Below are positions 1 to 5,962 of a DNA stretch of 11,681 nucleotides, one piece after another (the first letter of the stretch is position 1; each line of letters begins with the position of its first letter). Origin of the DNA: Deinococcus sp. (GTDB lineage: Bacteria; Deinococcota; Deinococci; Deinococcales; Deinococcaceae); the NCBI GenBank assembly GCA_018260375.1, contig JAGLBF010000076.1:1-11681 (forward strand), given 5' to 3'. The translations under genes were made by a program, and so were the position numbers. The notes under the pieces are model-generated. The model was not told the DNA's origin, did not search any database, and was given only the letters and a program-made list of their open reading frames with translations.

Positions 1-56
1 GCCGCAGGCGGCGCTTTTCCGACTGTGGTGGAATTTAGCGGCAGTCCGTATAAGGG
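1..56 (+). repeat. Truncated copy (right half) of a small noncoding repeat
   Basis: Bases 1-40 are identical to 1839-1878. After a one-base insertion the match continues (42-51 against 1879-1888) up to the terminal motif TCCGTATAAGGG at 45-56. The left part of this copy lies outside the window. It is in the same orientation as the copy at 1752-1890, so lpdA is bracketed by direct repeats. It lies just downstream of the lpdA stop, where I see no other convincing terminator. Confidence 0.75.
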
Positions 57-102
57 ACTCTGTATAGCAGCTTCCTCAAGCCGTTGCCTTTACCTGTTAA
101 CT

Positions 103-1515
103 TTATCTGTTGACAATATGAATGGCTTGTTTATGAACTGCTTCAGCGGCTTCTAATATGCTTTCGCCCAGTGTGGGATGTGCGTGTATGGTCAGGGCAA
201 TGTCTTCGGTGGTTGCGCCCATTTCAAGCGCAAGTGAAGCCTCACCCAGCATGTCTGAGGCGTGCGGCCCCACGATGTGTACGCCCAGCACCACGTCGCT
301 GTCTGCGTCTATCACCATTTTGACAAAGCCTTCGGTGCTTTGCAGCGTCATGGCGCGGCCTGAGGCGCTAAAGGGAAACTGCCCCGTCTTAACCTGATAG
401 CCTTTGGCCCTGGCTTCGTCTTCAGTTAGGCCCACCCAGGCCAGTTCGGGCGAGGTATAGACCACCCCAGGTATCGCTACTGCGTCTTGCTCGGCGCTGC
501 TGTCACCCGCAATGACGGCGGCAGCGACCAAACCCTCTTTCATGGCTTTATGGGCCAGCATGGGGTTACCTGTCACGTCTCCAATGGCGTAAATGTGCGG
601 CACGCTGGTTTGCATTTTTGTGTTGACGGAGATAAAACCGCGCTCAGGAGTGATGCCCACCGCCTCCAAATTGAGGCCCGTGCTGCGGGGGCGGCGGCCT
701 ACTGCGACCAGCACGCGGTCAAAGGTTTCTTGGCGCTTTTCGCCAGTCGCCACATTTTCTATCTCAACCACCACAGAGCCGTCACTTTGCACCTGTGCGA
801 TGTTGGCCTTGGTCTGTGTTTGTATCTTGATGCCCTGTTTTTCTATGATCTTACGGTAGGCCGCCACTGCGCCTGTATCGGCCCCAGGAATGACACTGGG
901 CATAAACTCAATAATGGTTACTTCTGAGCCCAGATTATTATAAATATGGGCGAATTCAAAGCCAATAACGCCGCCGCCTACACACAGCATCCGCGCAGGG
1001 ATTTTTTCGGGCAATACCAGCGCGCCTGTGGAATCTACAATGCTCTTTTGGTCAACATCTAGCCCAGGCAGCCTGGCAGGCTCAGAACCGGTGGCCACAA
1101 TGATCGTTTTGGCGGTGTATTGGGTACCGCCCACTTGCACCGTGTGCGCGTCTACGAAGGTGGCTTGCCCGACCAGGTGCGTCACCTTATTGGCCTTAAA
1201 CAGCCCTGCCACGCCGCCTGTGAGCTTACTAACAATGCCGTCTTTCCAGCTGTTGAGTTTGGCAAGGTCTAGTTTGGTATCGCCAAAGGTCAGACCAAAC
1301 TCGGCGGCGTGCTTGCTGGCAGCCACTTCTTCGCCCGCATGTAGCAGCGCTTTTGTGGGTATACAGCCTACGTTGAGACACACCCCGCCCACCTTTTCCA
1401 TCTCGGCGCAGGCCACCTTCAGGCCCAGTTGTGCGGCGCGTATGGCGGCGTGATATCCGCCAGGCCCAGCACCGATTACCAGCAGGTCAAATTCTGTCGT
1501 TTCAGGCTTTGTCAT
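103..1515 (-). CDS. lpdA: Dihydrolipoyl dehydrogenase (E3)
   Basis: This 470-aa flavoenzyme reoxidises dihydrolipoamide with NAD+, as the shared E3 of the pyruvate and 2-oxoglutarate dehydrogenase and glycine cleavage complexes in the cytoplasm. The sequence shows the N-terminal FAD-binding GAGPGG (about 15-20), the redox disulfide in GGVCLNVGCIPTK (Cys46 and Cys51), the ATGSEPA segment, the NAD-binding GGGVIG (180-185), the second FAD motif YAIGD, and the C-terminal dimer-domain HAHPTLGE (444-451) that supplies the catalytic His446-Glu451 pair. Length is normal for the family and all key residues are present. The ATG start at 1515 is supported by a -10 box 6 nt upstream. No E1 or E2 gene is adjacent, so it appears to be monocistronic here. 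Related flavoprotein disulfide reductases are excluded by the motif set. Confidence 0.96.
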   Translation of the reverse strand: MTKPETTEFDLLVIGAGPGGYHAAIRAAQLGLKVACAEMEKVGGVCLNVGCIPTKALLHAGEEVAASKHAAEFGLTFGDTKLDLAKLNSWKDGIVSKLTGGVAGLFKANKVTHLVGQATFVDAHTVQVGGTQYTAKTIIVATGSEPARLPGLDVDQKSIVDSTGALVLPEKIPARMLCVGGGVIGFEFAHIYNNLGSEVTIIEFMPSVIPGADTGAVAAYRKIIEKQGIKIQTQTKANIAQVQSDGSVVVEIENVATGEKRQETFDRVLVAVGRRPRSTGLNLEAVGITPERGFISVNTKMQTSVPHIYAIGDVTGNPMLAHKAMKEGLVAAAVIAGDSSAEQDAVAIPGVVYTSPELAWVGLTEDEARAKGYQVKTGQFPFSASGRAMTLQSTEGFVKMVIDADSDVVLGVHIVGPHASDMLGEASLALEMGATTEDIALTIHAHPTLGESILEAAEAVHKQAIHIVNR

Positions 1516-1527
1516 AGGCGTAGTTTA
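1516..1527 (-). promoter_or_regulatory. Leaderless-type -10 box of lpdA
   Basis: On the minus strand TAAACT (1522-1527) is followed by exactly 6 nt and then the ATG at 1515. There is no Shine-Dalgarno. The arrangement implies that transcription starts at or next to the A of the start codon. I see no good -35. Confidence 0.6.
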
Positions 1528-1751
1528 GCGCGGCCGTGTGGGGTAGGGGCGCGGCAGCGTTACATCAGTCGCCTACCTCAGCGTACCGTCACACAAGGCA
1601 TTAAATTAAGGAATTGCCGCCTACCGTTGTGCGCGTCTAGAACAGTCGCAACAGCACCGCCTGCGCCTGCGTACCGCGAAAAGTGTACTTTTTCCTGTTT
1701 CTGCTGGTCAGATTTTACCGCGTTTTTAACAAGGTTAAACTGGAATCTCTG

Positions 1752-1890
1752 TTATACGGATTCCGATTGATTTGGCGTACTTCCGAATCAATCAGGGCGG
1801 ATACGAGTGGGAACAGCATACGGACTGTGCGGTATGGAGCCGCAGGCGGCGCTTTTCCGACTGTGGTGGAATTTAGCGCAGTCCGTATTA
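1752..1890 (+). repeat. Small noncoding repeat element (SNR/MITE-like), nearly complete copy
   Basis: The left end is TTATACGGATTCCGA (1752-1766) and the right end TCCGTATTA (1882-1890), so the ends are inverted repeats of TTATACGGA with one mismatch. Inside are a GATTGATT/AATCAATC stem (1765-1772 and 1786-1793, 13-nt loop) and a second perfect inverted pair, ATACGGACTG (1818-1827) with CAGTCCGTAT (1879-1888), enclosing a GCCGCAGGCGGC palindrome. The right half recurs at 1-51, and the left half recurs inverted at 8911-8985. There is no coding capacity. D. radiodurans is known to carry several families of small noncoding repeats; which family this belongs to cannot be decided here. Confidence 0.75.
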
Positions 1891-1950
1891 GGCCAGCCTG
1901 AGTGCCCTCACCGTAACGCTGACCAACTGGCTGCTAACCGCTGGCCCATC

Positions 1951-1962
1951 TATACTGCCCAG
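1951..1962 (+). promoter_or_regulatory. Leaderless-type -10 box of dprA
   Basis: TATACT (1951-1956) is followed by 6 nt and then the ATG at 1963. No Shine-Dalgarno precedes the ATG, so this box is the main evidence for the dprA start. No clear -35 is visible. Confidence 0.65.
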
Positions 1963-3069
1963 ATGACTACCCCCCACCCATCTACCCTGGCAGACGGCGA
2001 CGAGTTGCTAGCGCTGCTCACCTTGCGCTTTTCGCCTGGACTGGGGCCACGGCGCATAGAGAGCTTGCGCCAACACTTCGGCTCGGCGCGGGCGGTGCTG
2101 GCAGCGGGGCTAAACGAGTGGCGACAGGTAGCGGGGCTAGACAGCAAAGTGCTGGCGGGCCTGGGCAGTCCTGGGCTGGGGGCGCGGGCGCAGCAAGAGC
2201 TAGAGCGGGCGGGTAAAGTGGGCGTCACCCTGCTGGGGCGCGGGCTAGCGGGTTATCCACAGGGTCTAGAGGCGCTGGGCGACCCGCCCGCTGTGTTGTG
2301 GGTGCGCGGTGACGCTCTACCGCTAGAGACTGTACCGCGTGCCATCAGTATTGTCGGCACACGTCAGGCCAGCGCCTACGCCCTCAAGTGGACGCGTGAC
2401 CTCAGCGGCGAATTGGCCCGCAGTGGGGTCAATGTGATCAGCGGCCTGGCACGCGGCATAGACACAGCGGCGCACACGGCGGCCCTGGCAGCGGGCGGTG
2501 TCAGCACGGCGCTGCTGGGCTGCGGAGTAGATGTGGTATACCCCGCCGAAAATGCCCGACTGGCCCAGCAACTCACCCTTGTCAGCGAGTATCCGTTAGG
2601 CACGCGGCCCGCCACCCACCACTTTCCTCAGCGCAACAGGCTCATTGCCGCGCTGAGCGCGGGCGCGGTTATCGTCGAGGGCGACTTGCGCAGCGGCAGC
2701 ATGATTACCGCCACCCACGCCCTAGAGTGCGGACGCACCGTGTTTGCCGTGCCCGGGCGGGCAGGTGATCCGCTTGCCGCTGGCCCCCACCGCTTGCTGC
2801 GTGAGGGTGCGGTGCTCACCGAAACGGTGCAAGACATTCTAGAAGAACTGGGCTGGCACTCTGCCGCCGCCACTGCCGCCGCACCGCGCCCCGACTTGCC
2901 GCCTGATCAAAGCAGTGCCTACGCCGCTATTCACCCCGAAGGCGGTACCCTGCTTGAAGACATTGCCGCCCAGGCCCGTCTGAGCCTCCCAGACGCCCAG
3001 ATGGCGATCACCATGTTGCAACTGTCAGGCCTCATTGACGAGCAAGGTGGGCGGTATTTTAGACGCTGA
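1963..3069 (+). CDS. dprA: DNA-processing protein DprA (Smf)
   Basis: This 368-aa cytoplasmic protein binds incoming single-stranded DNA during natural transformation, protects it and loads RecA. A helical SAM-like N-terminus (about 12-66, with FSPGLGPRR) is followed by the Rossmann-like DprA core: VGTR (131-134), SGLARGID (160-167), the FPQRNRLIA segment (221-229), SGSMITA (244-250) and VPGR (263-266). A C-terminal winged-helix domain spans about 312-368. The frame is open further upstream to 1807, but those extra 52 codons run through the repeat element, so I place the start at the ATG preceded by TATACT. In the normally conserved G-N-LI-EGA motif the Asn is His (GPHRLLREGA, 274-283). Two alanine-rich residue runs near 301-307 form the linker to the winged helix. 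The gene stands alone, and convergent hairpins follow it. Confidence 0.94.
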   Translation: MTTPHPSTLADGDELLALLTLRFSPGLGPRRIESLRQHFGSARAVLAAGLNEWRQVAGLDSKVLAGLGSPGLGARAQQELERAGKVGVTLLGRGLAGYPQGLEALGDPPAVLWVRGDALPLETVPRAISIVGTRQASAYALKWTRDLSGELARSGVNVISGLARGIDTAAHTAALAAGGVSTALLGCGVDVVYPAENARLAQQLTLVSEYPLGTRPATHHFPQRNRLIAALSAGAVIVEGDLRSGSMITATHALECGRTVFAVPGRAGDPLAAGPHRLLREGAVLTETVQDILEELGWHSAAATAAAPRPDLPPDQSSAYAAIHPEGGTLLEDIAAQARLSLPDAQMAITMLQLSGLIDEQGGRYFRR

Positions 3070-3091
3070 GGAAGAGCAAGGCGCCGGCATG

Positions 3092-3116
3092 GGCTGGTGG
3101 GGGCCGTTTACCAGCC
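3092..3116. terminator. Hairpin between dprA and the convergent 96-aa gene
   Basis: GGCTGGT (3092-3098) pairs perfectly with ACCAGCC (3110-3116) across an 11-nt loop, 23 bp after the dprA stop. There is no T-tract after it, so it is at best a weak intrinsic terminator for dprA. Confidence 0.3.
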
Positions 3117-3157
3117 ACCAACCAACCACCCGTTGCTGTGACCGTGGCCCGCCCTGT

Positions 3158-3223
3158 ATGTTAGATCACTGACCGTAGGCCGCTGATGTTAGGCCACTGG
3201 CCTTATGCTACTGGCCCTACGCG
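3158..3223. repeat. Degenerate direct repeat running into a gene 3' end
   Basis: Three related units start with ATGTTAGATCACTG (3158), ATGTTAGGCCACTG (3186) and ATGCTACTGGCC (3205), at offsets of 28 and 19 bp. The middle unit includes the AGGCC-ACT-GGCCT hairpin (3191-3203). The last unit encodes the final residues of the 96-aa gene on the minus strand. Confidence 0.4.
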
Positions 3224-3493
3224 GTAATCTTTCTGGATGTCTATGCGCGGTGGCCCCGCCAGGCTCACTCCTTCATAGGCAAAGTTAGTCAGGTCAGCAA
3301 GCACGTCGGCTAGGCCCACTCGCAACTGCAAACCCTCGCCGCGTACGCCCCGTTCACGCGGCAACAGGTCAATGTGCCAGCCGCCCCCAGGCCACGCTAA
3401 GGTGCTGCTCAGCGGCTCGCCCATCAGCAGAGTGTTGACTTCCAGCTCGTCTAGGCGCACGCGCACACTGCCTGTTGTCCAGCGTATTTTCAT
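3203..3493 (-). CDS. Small 96-aa conserved-type protein (DUF7009-like?)
   Basis: The function is unknown. The protein opens with MKIRWTTGSVRVRLDELEV and ends with YEGVSL...RIDIQKDY. From memory, this layout resembles a family of about 100-aa bacterial proteins (DUF7009-like) that begin MKIRIKGNS(V/I)R.RL...EV and end near ..EGE...L.ILVEKDF. The similarity is by eye, so the family call is tentative. It has no signal peptide, membrane segment or cysteine, and looks like a small soluble beta-rich protein. The start at 3493 is supported by TAGGCT 6 nt upstream and a perfect TTGACA further up. It diverges from the thioesterase gene with only 30 bp between the start codons. Its last codons lie in a degenerate repeat, so the C-terminal VGPVA residues may be a late addition. 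Confidence 0.75.
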   Translation of the reverse strand: MKIRWTTGSVRVRLDELEVNTLLMGEPLSSTLAWPGGGWHIDLLPRERGVRGEGLQLRVGLADVLADLTNFAYEGVSLAGPPRIDIQKDYRVGPVA

Positions 3494-3530
3494 AGCCTTA
3501 GCCTAGCGCCTATACTGCGCGGTATGTCAA
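3494..3530 (-). promoter_or_regulatory. Promoter of the 96-aa gene, overlapping the divergent gene
   Basis: On the minus strand TTGACA (3525-3530) lies 19 bp from TAGGCT (3500-3505), which sits 6 nt before the ATG. The -35 hexamer lies inside the first codons of the divergent thioesterase gene (its ATGTCAAC). The 19-bp spacing is longer than the usual 17. Confidence 0.5.
3511..3523 (+). promoter_or_regulatory. Leaderless-type -10 box of the thioesterase gene
   Basis: TATACT (3511-3516) is followed by 7 nt and then the ATG at 3524. A weak -35-like TTTTCA (3487-3492, 18-bp spacing) falls on the start region of the divergent gene. Confidence 0.6.
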
Positions 3531-3967
3531 CCAAGTTAACGACGCCCGTGCCTCACTCGTCCGACGTTATGGAGATGGCCCGCCAGGTACTGGCCAGCCA
3601 GAGCTTTAGCCTGCACATGGGCCTAGAAGTGCAGAGCATTGCCCCAGGCAGCGTGGAGATGCGCTTGCCGGTGCGCGAGGAGTTTTTGCAGCATCACCGT
3701 GTTGTTCACGGCGGTGTGACCAGTTTTTTAGCAGACTGCACGCTCGCCTATGTGGGCAGCTCTGTGCTGGGGCCAAATACGGTGACGAGTAATTTCCGTA
3801 TTGACTACACCAAAGCTGCTCAGGGCGAGTACCTACTGGCACGCGGTACGGTGATCAGCAGCGGCAAAAGACAAGCCGTGTGCCGCTGCGAGGTCTACGC
3901 CGTGAATGATAGCGGTGAAGAATACCTGTGTGCGGCGGCTCAGGGCACCATAGTCAGCTTGGGCTAG
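3524..3967 (+). CDS. PaaI-type hotdog-fold acyl-CoA thioesterase
   Basis: This 147-aa cytoplasmic enzyme of the hotdog fold is expected to hydrolyse acyl- or aryl-CoA thioesters. The signature is the segment HHRVVHGGVTSFLADCTLAY (about 57-76), with HGG starting the central helix and the conserved acidic residue in LAD acting in catalysis, followed by the beta strands TVTSNFRIDYTKAA and LLARGTVISSGKR typical of PaaI and 4HBT proteins. The Asn often found at the start of the motif (N..G..HGG) is His here, which many family members tolerate. No phenylacetate-pathway genes lie nearby, so the physiological substrate is unknown and a general housekeeping role in clearing CoA esters is as likely. 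Length is normal. It shares a compact divergent promoter with the 96-aa gene. Confidence 0.88.
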   Translation: MSTKLTTPVPHSSDVMEMARQVLASQSFSLHMGLEVQSIAPGSVEMRLPVREEFLQHHRVVHGGVTSFLADCTLAYVGSSVLGPNTVTSNFRIDYTKAAQGEYLLARGTVISSGKRQAVCRCEVYAVNDSGEEYLCAAAQGTIVSLG

Positions 3968-4050
3968 TGCCAAGCCGTCAGATGTTGAGAGGTGCGAGTA
4001 CAGGCTGCGCTGTATCCCGGCACCGCCGCAAAAGCGCCGCTCGCGCTTCT

Positions 4051-4129
4051 ATACCGTAAAATCCGTACTTGGTGTTACGCCCGGTATTCCGACTTACAGC
4101 ATGACGTGCTAAGTCGGCATACGTATACC
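4051..4129. repeat. Tandem palindromic hairpins in a convergent intergenic region
   Basis: Two adjacent inverted repeats lie between convergent genes. ATACCG (4051-4056) pairs with CGGTAT (4082-4087). CCGACTTA (4089-4096) pairs with TAAGTCGG (4110-4117) around a 13-nt loop, with GGTAT/ATACC (4083-4087 and 4125-4129) further out. There is no T-tract. They may slow both transcripts or be a divergent relic of the repeat at 1752, whose first stem also follows TTCC and also has a 13-nt loop. Confidence 0.45.
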
Positions 4130-4139
4130 ACGGCGCGCT

Positions 4140-5879
4140 TTAAGGCACGTAGGTTTTCAGCACTCCACTATAAGCGCCCAGCGTCTTGGCGCGGTAAAAG
4201 ACCAGGCTAATAGGTAAGCTGCTACCGCTGGCGGGCACAAAGTCAATGTTCAGCCGGTCAGTCTGGGCGCGCCACAACAAGGTGGGCGAATTGGGGTTAA
4301 GCGCGTTGCCCACGCGGGGCAGCTTGACGGTTTGAGTCAGTGGACCGTCTTCTACAGTCATGGCCCCGCGGTACAGGCCACCGCGCGGGCTGAGGGCTAC
4401 CGCTGTGCCTGTGGTGCCGTTTACCTGGATGTCGTACAGCACGCCGTAATTGCCCGCCAGCTTCATAGGCAGCTGGGTCAGTACGTCCATGCCTATGATG
4501 GGGGGGTCAACCAGTCCGTCACCAATCACTAGGCGCGAGGGCAATTGGGTAAGCTGTGCACGAATCACCCGAACGGCGTTGGGAAAAGTGCCGCGCTGGT
4601 GGCGGTTATCCATCGGCAGGTAAGGCAGTTGTTGTATCACTTGCAAAGTGGGCGGCAAGCTGTCTTCCAGCATGGTAAAGGTTAGCTCTACCCGCCCCGT
4701 GGTGTTGATGTCTTGCAGCACGTTGACGCCGTTGTTAATGCCCAGGGTGGGGCTGGCATAAATGGCCACACTCTCGCCAGGTTGCACCGTGACGCGCTGG
4801 TTGCCCGCGCCCGAAAAGTAGTCGAGCAGTGTCACTTGCCCCAGGATGCTCTCTATGCGGGTGGGGGCCGTTTCACCTAGGCGCTCGGTGATCACGTCTA
4901 CGGGGCGACTTTCCAGGTTGCGGGCCAAAATATACAGCCGTGCAGGGCCGCCCAGCGCGTTCATGTGGTAGGCCAGCAAGCGGGCGCGCCCTGACAGGCT
5001 GTCTTGGTACAGCACGCCGCTTTGGCTCGGCGCTTCAGGGCTGTCTGAAAAGATAAGCGGCATCGCCGCCGTAGGCACTGCCGAAGCGTTGATAATGGGA
5101 TAATTGAGCACCATACCGTCAGGAAAAGAGTCGCCTGGCAGGGCGTATTTGAGCGCAAAGCTCAGCGGGCTGTCGGTGGGTGCGCCCCGCACGGTGATGG
5201 TGCGGCTGTAAGGCGTGCTGGTTAGTCCCCGCGCGTTGGTGACTTGCAGCGAAATGGTATATCTACCCGGCTGAAAAAACACGTCCTGTTTGCCTGTCCA
5301 GCGGCGGCTGGTGATATCAGCGCCGTCTGGGTCAAAGGCGTACTCGGTGTACACCACTTTTTCGCCGGGCGCATACACGTCTTTGTCAGTGCTAAAGCGG
5401 GCCTGTGGGGCCATGGGGTTGCCACCAAAAGGCAGGGCGGTGAGGGTAAAGCTGCGGGTATCGTCGCTAAAGCTGATATTAGCCCCAAGCGCGTCTGCCA
5501 GCAGTTTGGCGCTGATATACAGCACGCTACCCACCGTAACCACGCTTCCTTCAGGCTGTACCACGCCACCCAAGTAGCTCTGGGCCGTCAGGGTGTTGAG
5601 GTTGAGCCGCCCAAGGGTAAGCTGCGTGCCGGTGTCAATGATATTTTGCCCCAGCAAGGCCACAACTTCACGCAGTGGCAGCATGGTGCGTCCCTGAATC
5701 TGCCGGGGCGGGGCACTAAGCTGAATATTTTGCCCGTTCAGAAGGGCCGCGCTTTGCTCCGCACTGGCCTGAAGCTGTGCGGCGGAAGCGCCTAGGGCGG
5801 TGGTACTGCCCAGGGCAACGGCACCCAGCAAAACCATAGACAAGCGAGAAATCACATGAGAAAGCACAAAACGGCACAT
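4140..5879 (-). CDS. Secreted protein with CuAO-N-like and PKD-like domains
   Basis: This 579-aa exported protein has an unknown function. A signal peptide is visible (hydrophobic MVLLGAVALGS..., likely cleavage near ASA-AQ, about 34). Next is a copper-amine-oxidase N-terminal-like region with two half-repeats (about 47-147): LNGQNIQL...GRTMLPLREVVALLG and GSVLYISAKLLADALGA. In other bacteria this domain is a surface module, not an oxidase. A PKD/Ig-like domain follows (about 158-231, APGEKVVYTEYAFDPDGA...). The remaining 340 residues are beta-rich with no motif I recognise. No catalytic copper-oxidase domain and no membrane anchor are present. I choose the ATG at 5879 because TATAGT lies 6 nt upstream; the frame is open to 6164, but that extension would overlap the upstream gene and bury the signal peptide. 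It lies 83 bp after the TPR membrane gene and probably works with it at the envelope. Confidence 0.85.
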   Translation of the reverse strand: MCRFVLSHVISRLSMVLLGAVALGSTTALGASAAQLQASAEQSAALLNGQNIQLSAPPRQIQGRTMLPLREVVALLGQNIIDTGTQLTLGRLNLNTLTAQSYLGGVVQPEGSVVTVGSVLYISAKLLADALGANISFSDDTRSFTLTALPFGGNPMAPQARFSTDKDVYAPGEKVVYTEYAFDPDGADITSRRWTGKQDVFFQPGRYTISLQVTNARGLTSTPYSRTITVRGAPTDSPLSFALKYALPGDSFPDGMVLNYPIINASAVPTAAMPLIFSDSPEAPSQSGVLYQDSLSGRARLLAYHMNALGGPARLYILARNLESRPVDVITERLGETAPTRIESILGQVTLLDYFSGAGNQRVTVQPGESVAIYASPTLGINNGVNVLQDINTTGRVELTFTMLEDSLPPTLQVIQQLPYLPMDNRHQRGTFPNAVRVIRAQLTQLPSRLVIGDGLVDPPIIGMDVLTQLPMKLAGNYGVLYDIQVNGTTGTAVALSPRGGLYRGAMTVEDGPLTQTVKLPRVGNALNPNSPTLLWRAQTDRLNIDFVPASGSSLPISLVFYRAKTLGAYSGVLKTYVP

Positions 5880-5891
5880 TAAATGACTATA
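5880..5891 (-). promoter_or_regulatory. Leaderless-type -10 box of the CuAO/PKD protein gene
   Basis: On the minus strand TATAGT (5886-5891) is followed by 6 nt and the ATG at 5879. This box decides the start over the longer open frame. The -35 is not obvious. Confidence 0.6.
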
Positions 5892-5908
5892 GCGCCCCAA
5901 GCTGACGT

Positions 5909-5924
5909 AAAACTGCCAAGGCAG
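5909..5924 (-). terminator. Short hairpin with T-run after the TPR gene
   Basis: Read on the minus strand, CTGCC and GGCAG (5920-5924 and 5913-5917) form a very short stem followed at once by TTTT (5909-5912), 39 bp after the TPR gene stop. The stem is short, so termination would be partial at best and some read-through into the next gene is likely. Confidence 0.3.
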
Positions 5925-5962
5925 CCTCACCAGATCATCATAAAGTGCAACTACATGAGTAT

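Larger units (their letters stand above)
1516..1962. other. Intergenic region between lpdA and dprA
   Basis: This 447-bp region separates two divergent genes. Its edges hold the two leaderless -10 boxes, and 1752-1890 is a small repeat element. In 1528-1751 I see no gene, RNA or clear palindrome, only an A+T-richer stretch around 1600-1620. Open frames crossing it have no plausible start signals and run through the repeat. Confidence 0.5.

Noticed and set aside
487..1453. Several plus-strand open frames inside lpdA
   Set aside because: They overlap a clear, fully conserved gene on the other strand, have no start signals and show no family features.
1429..1901. Plus-strand frames of 72 and 113 codons in the lpdA-dprA intergenic region
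   Set aside because: One begins inside lpdA, both cross noncoding or repeat DNA, and neither has a TANNNT box at 6-7 nt or a Shine-Dalgarno; the composition looks random.
4140..5879. Copper amine oxidase enzyme
   Set aside because: Only the N-terminal stalk-like domain is recognisable; there is no topaquinone or copper-ligand catalytic domain.
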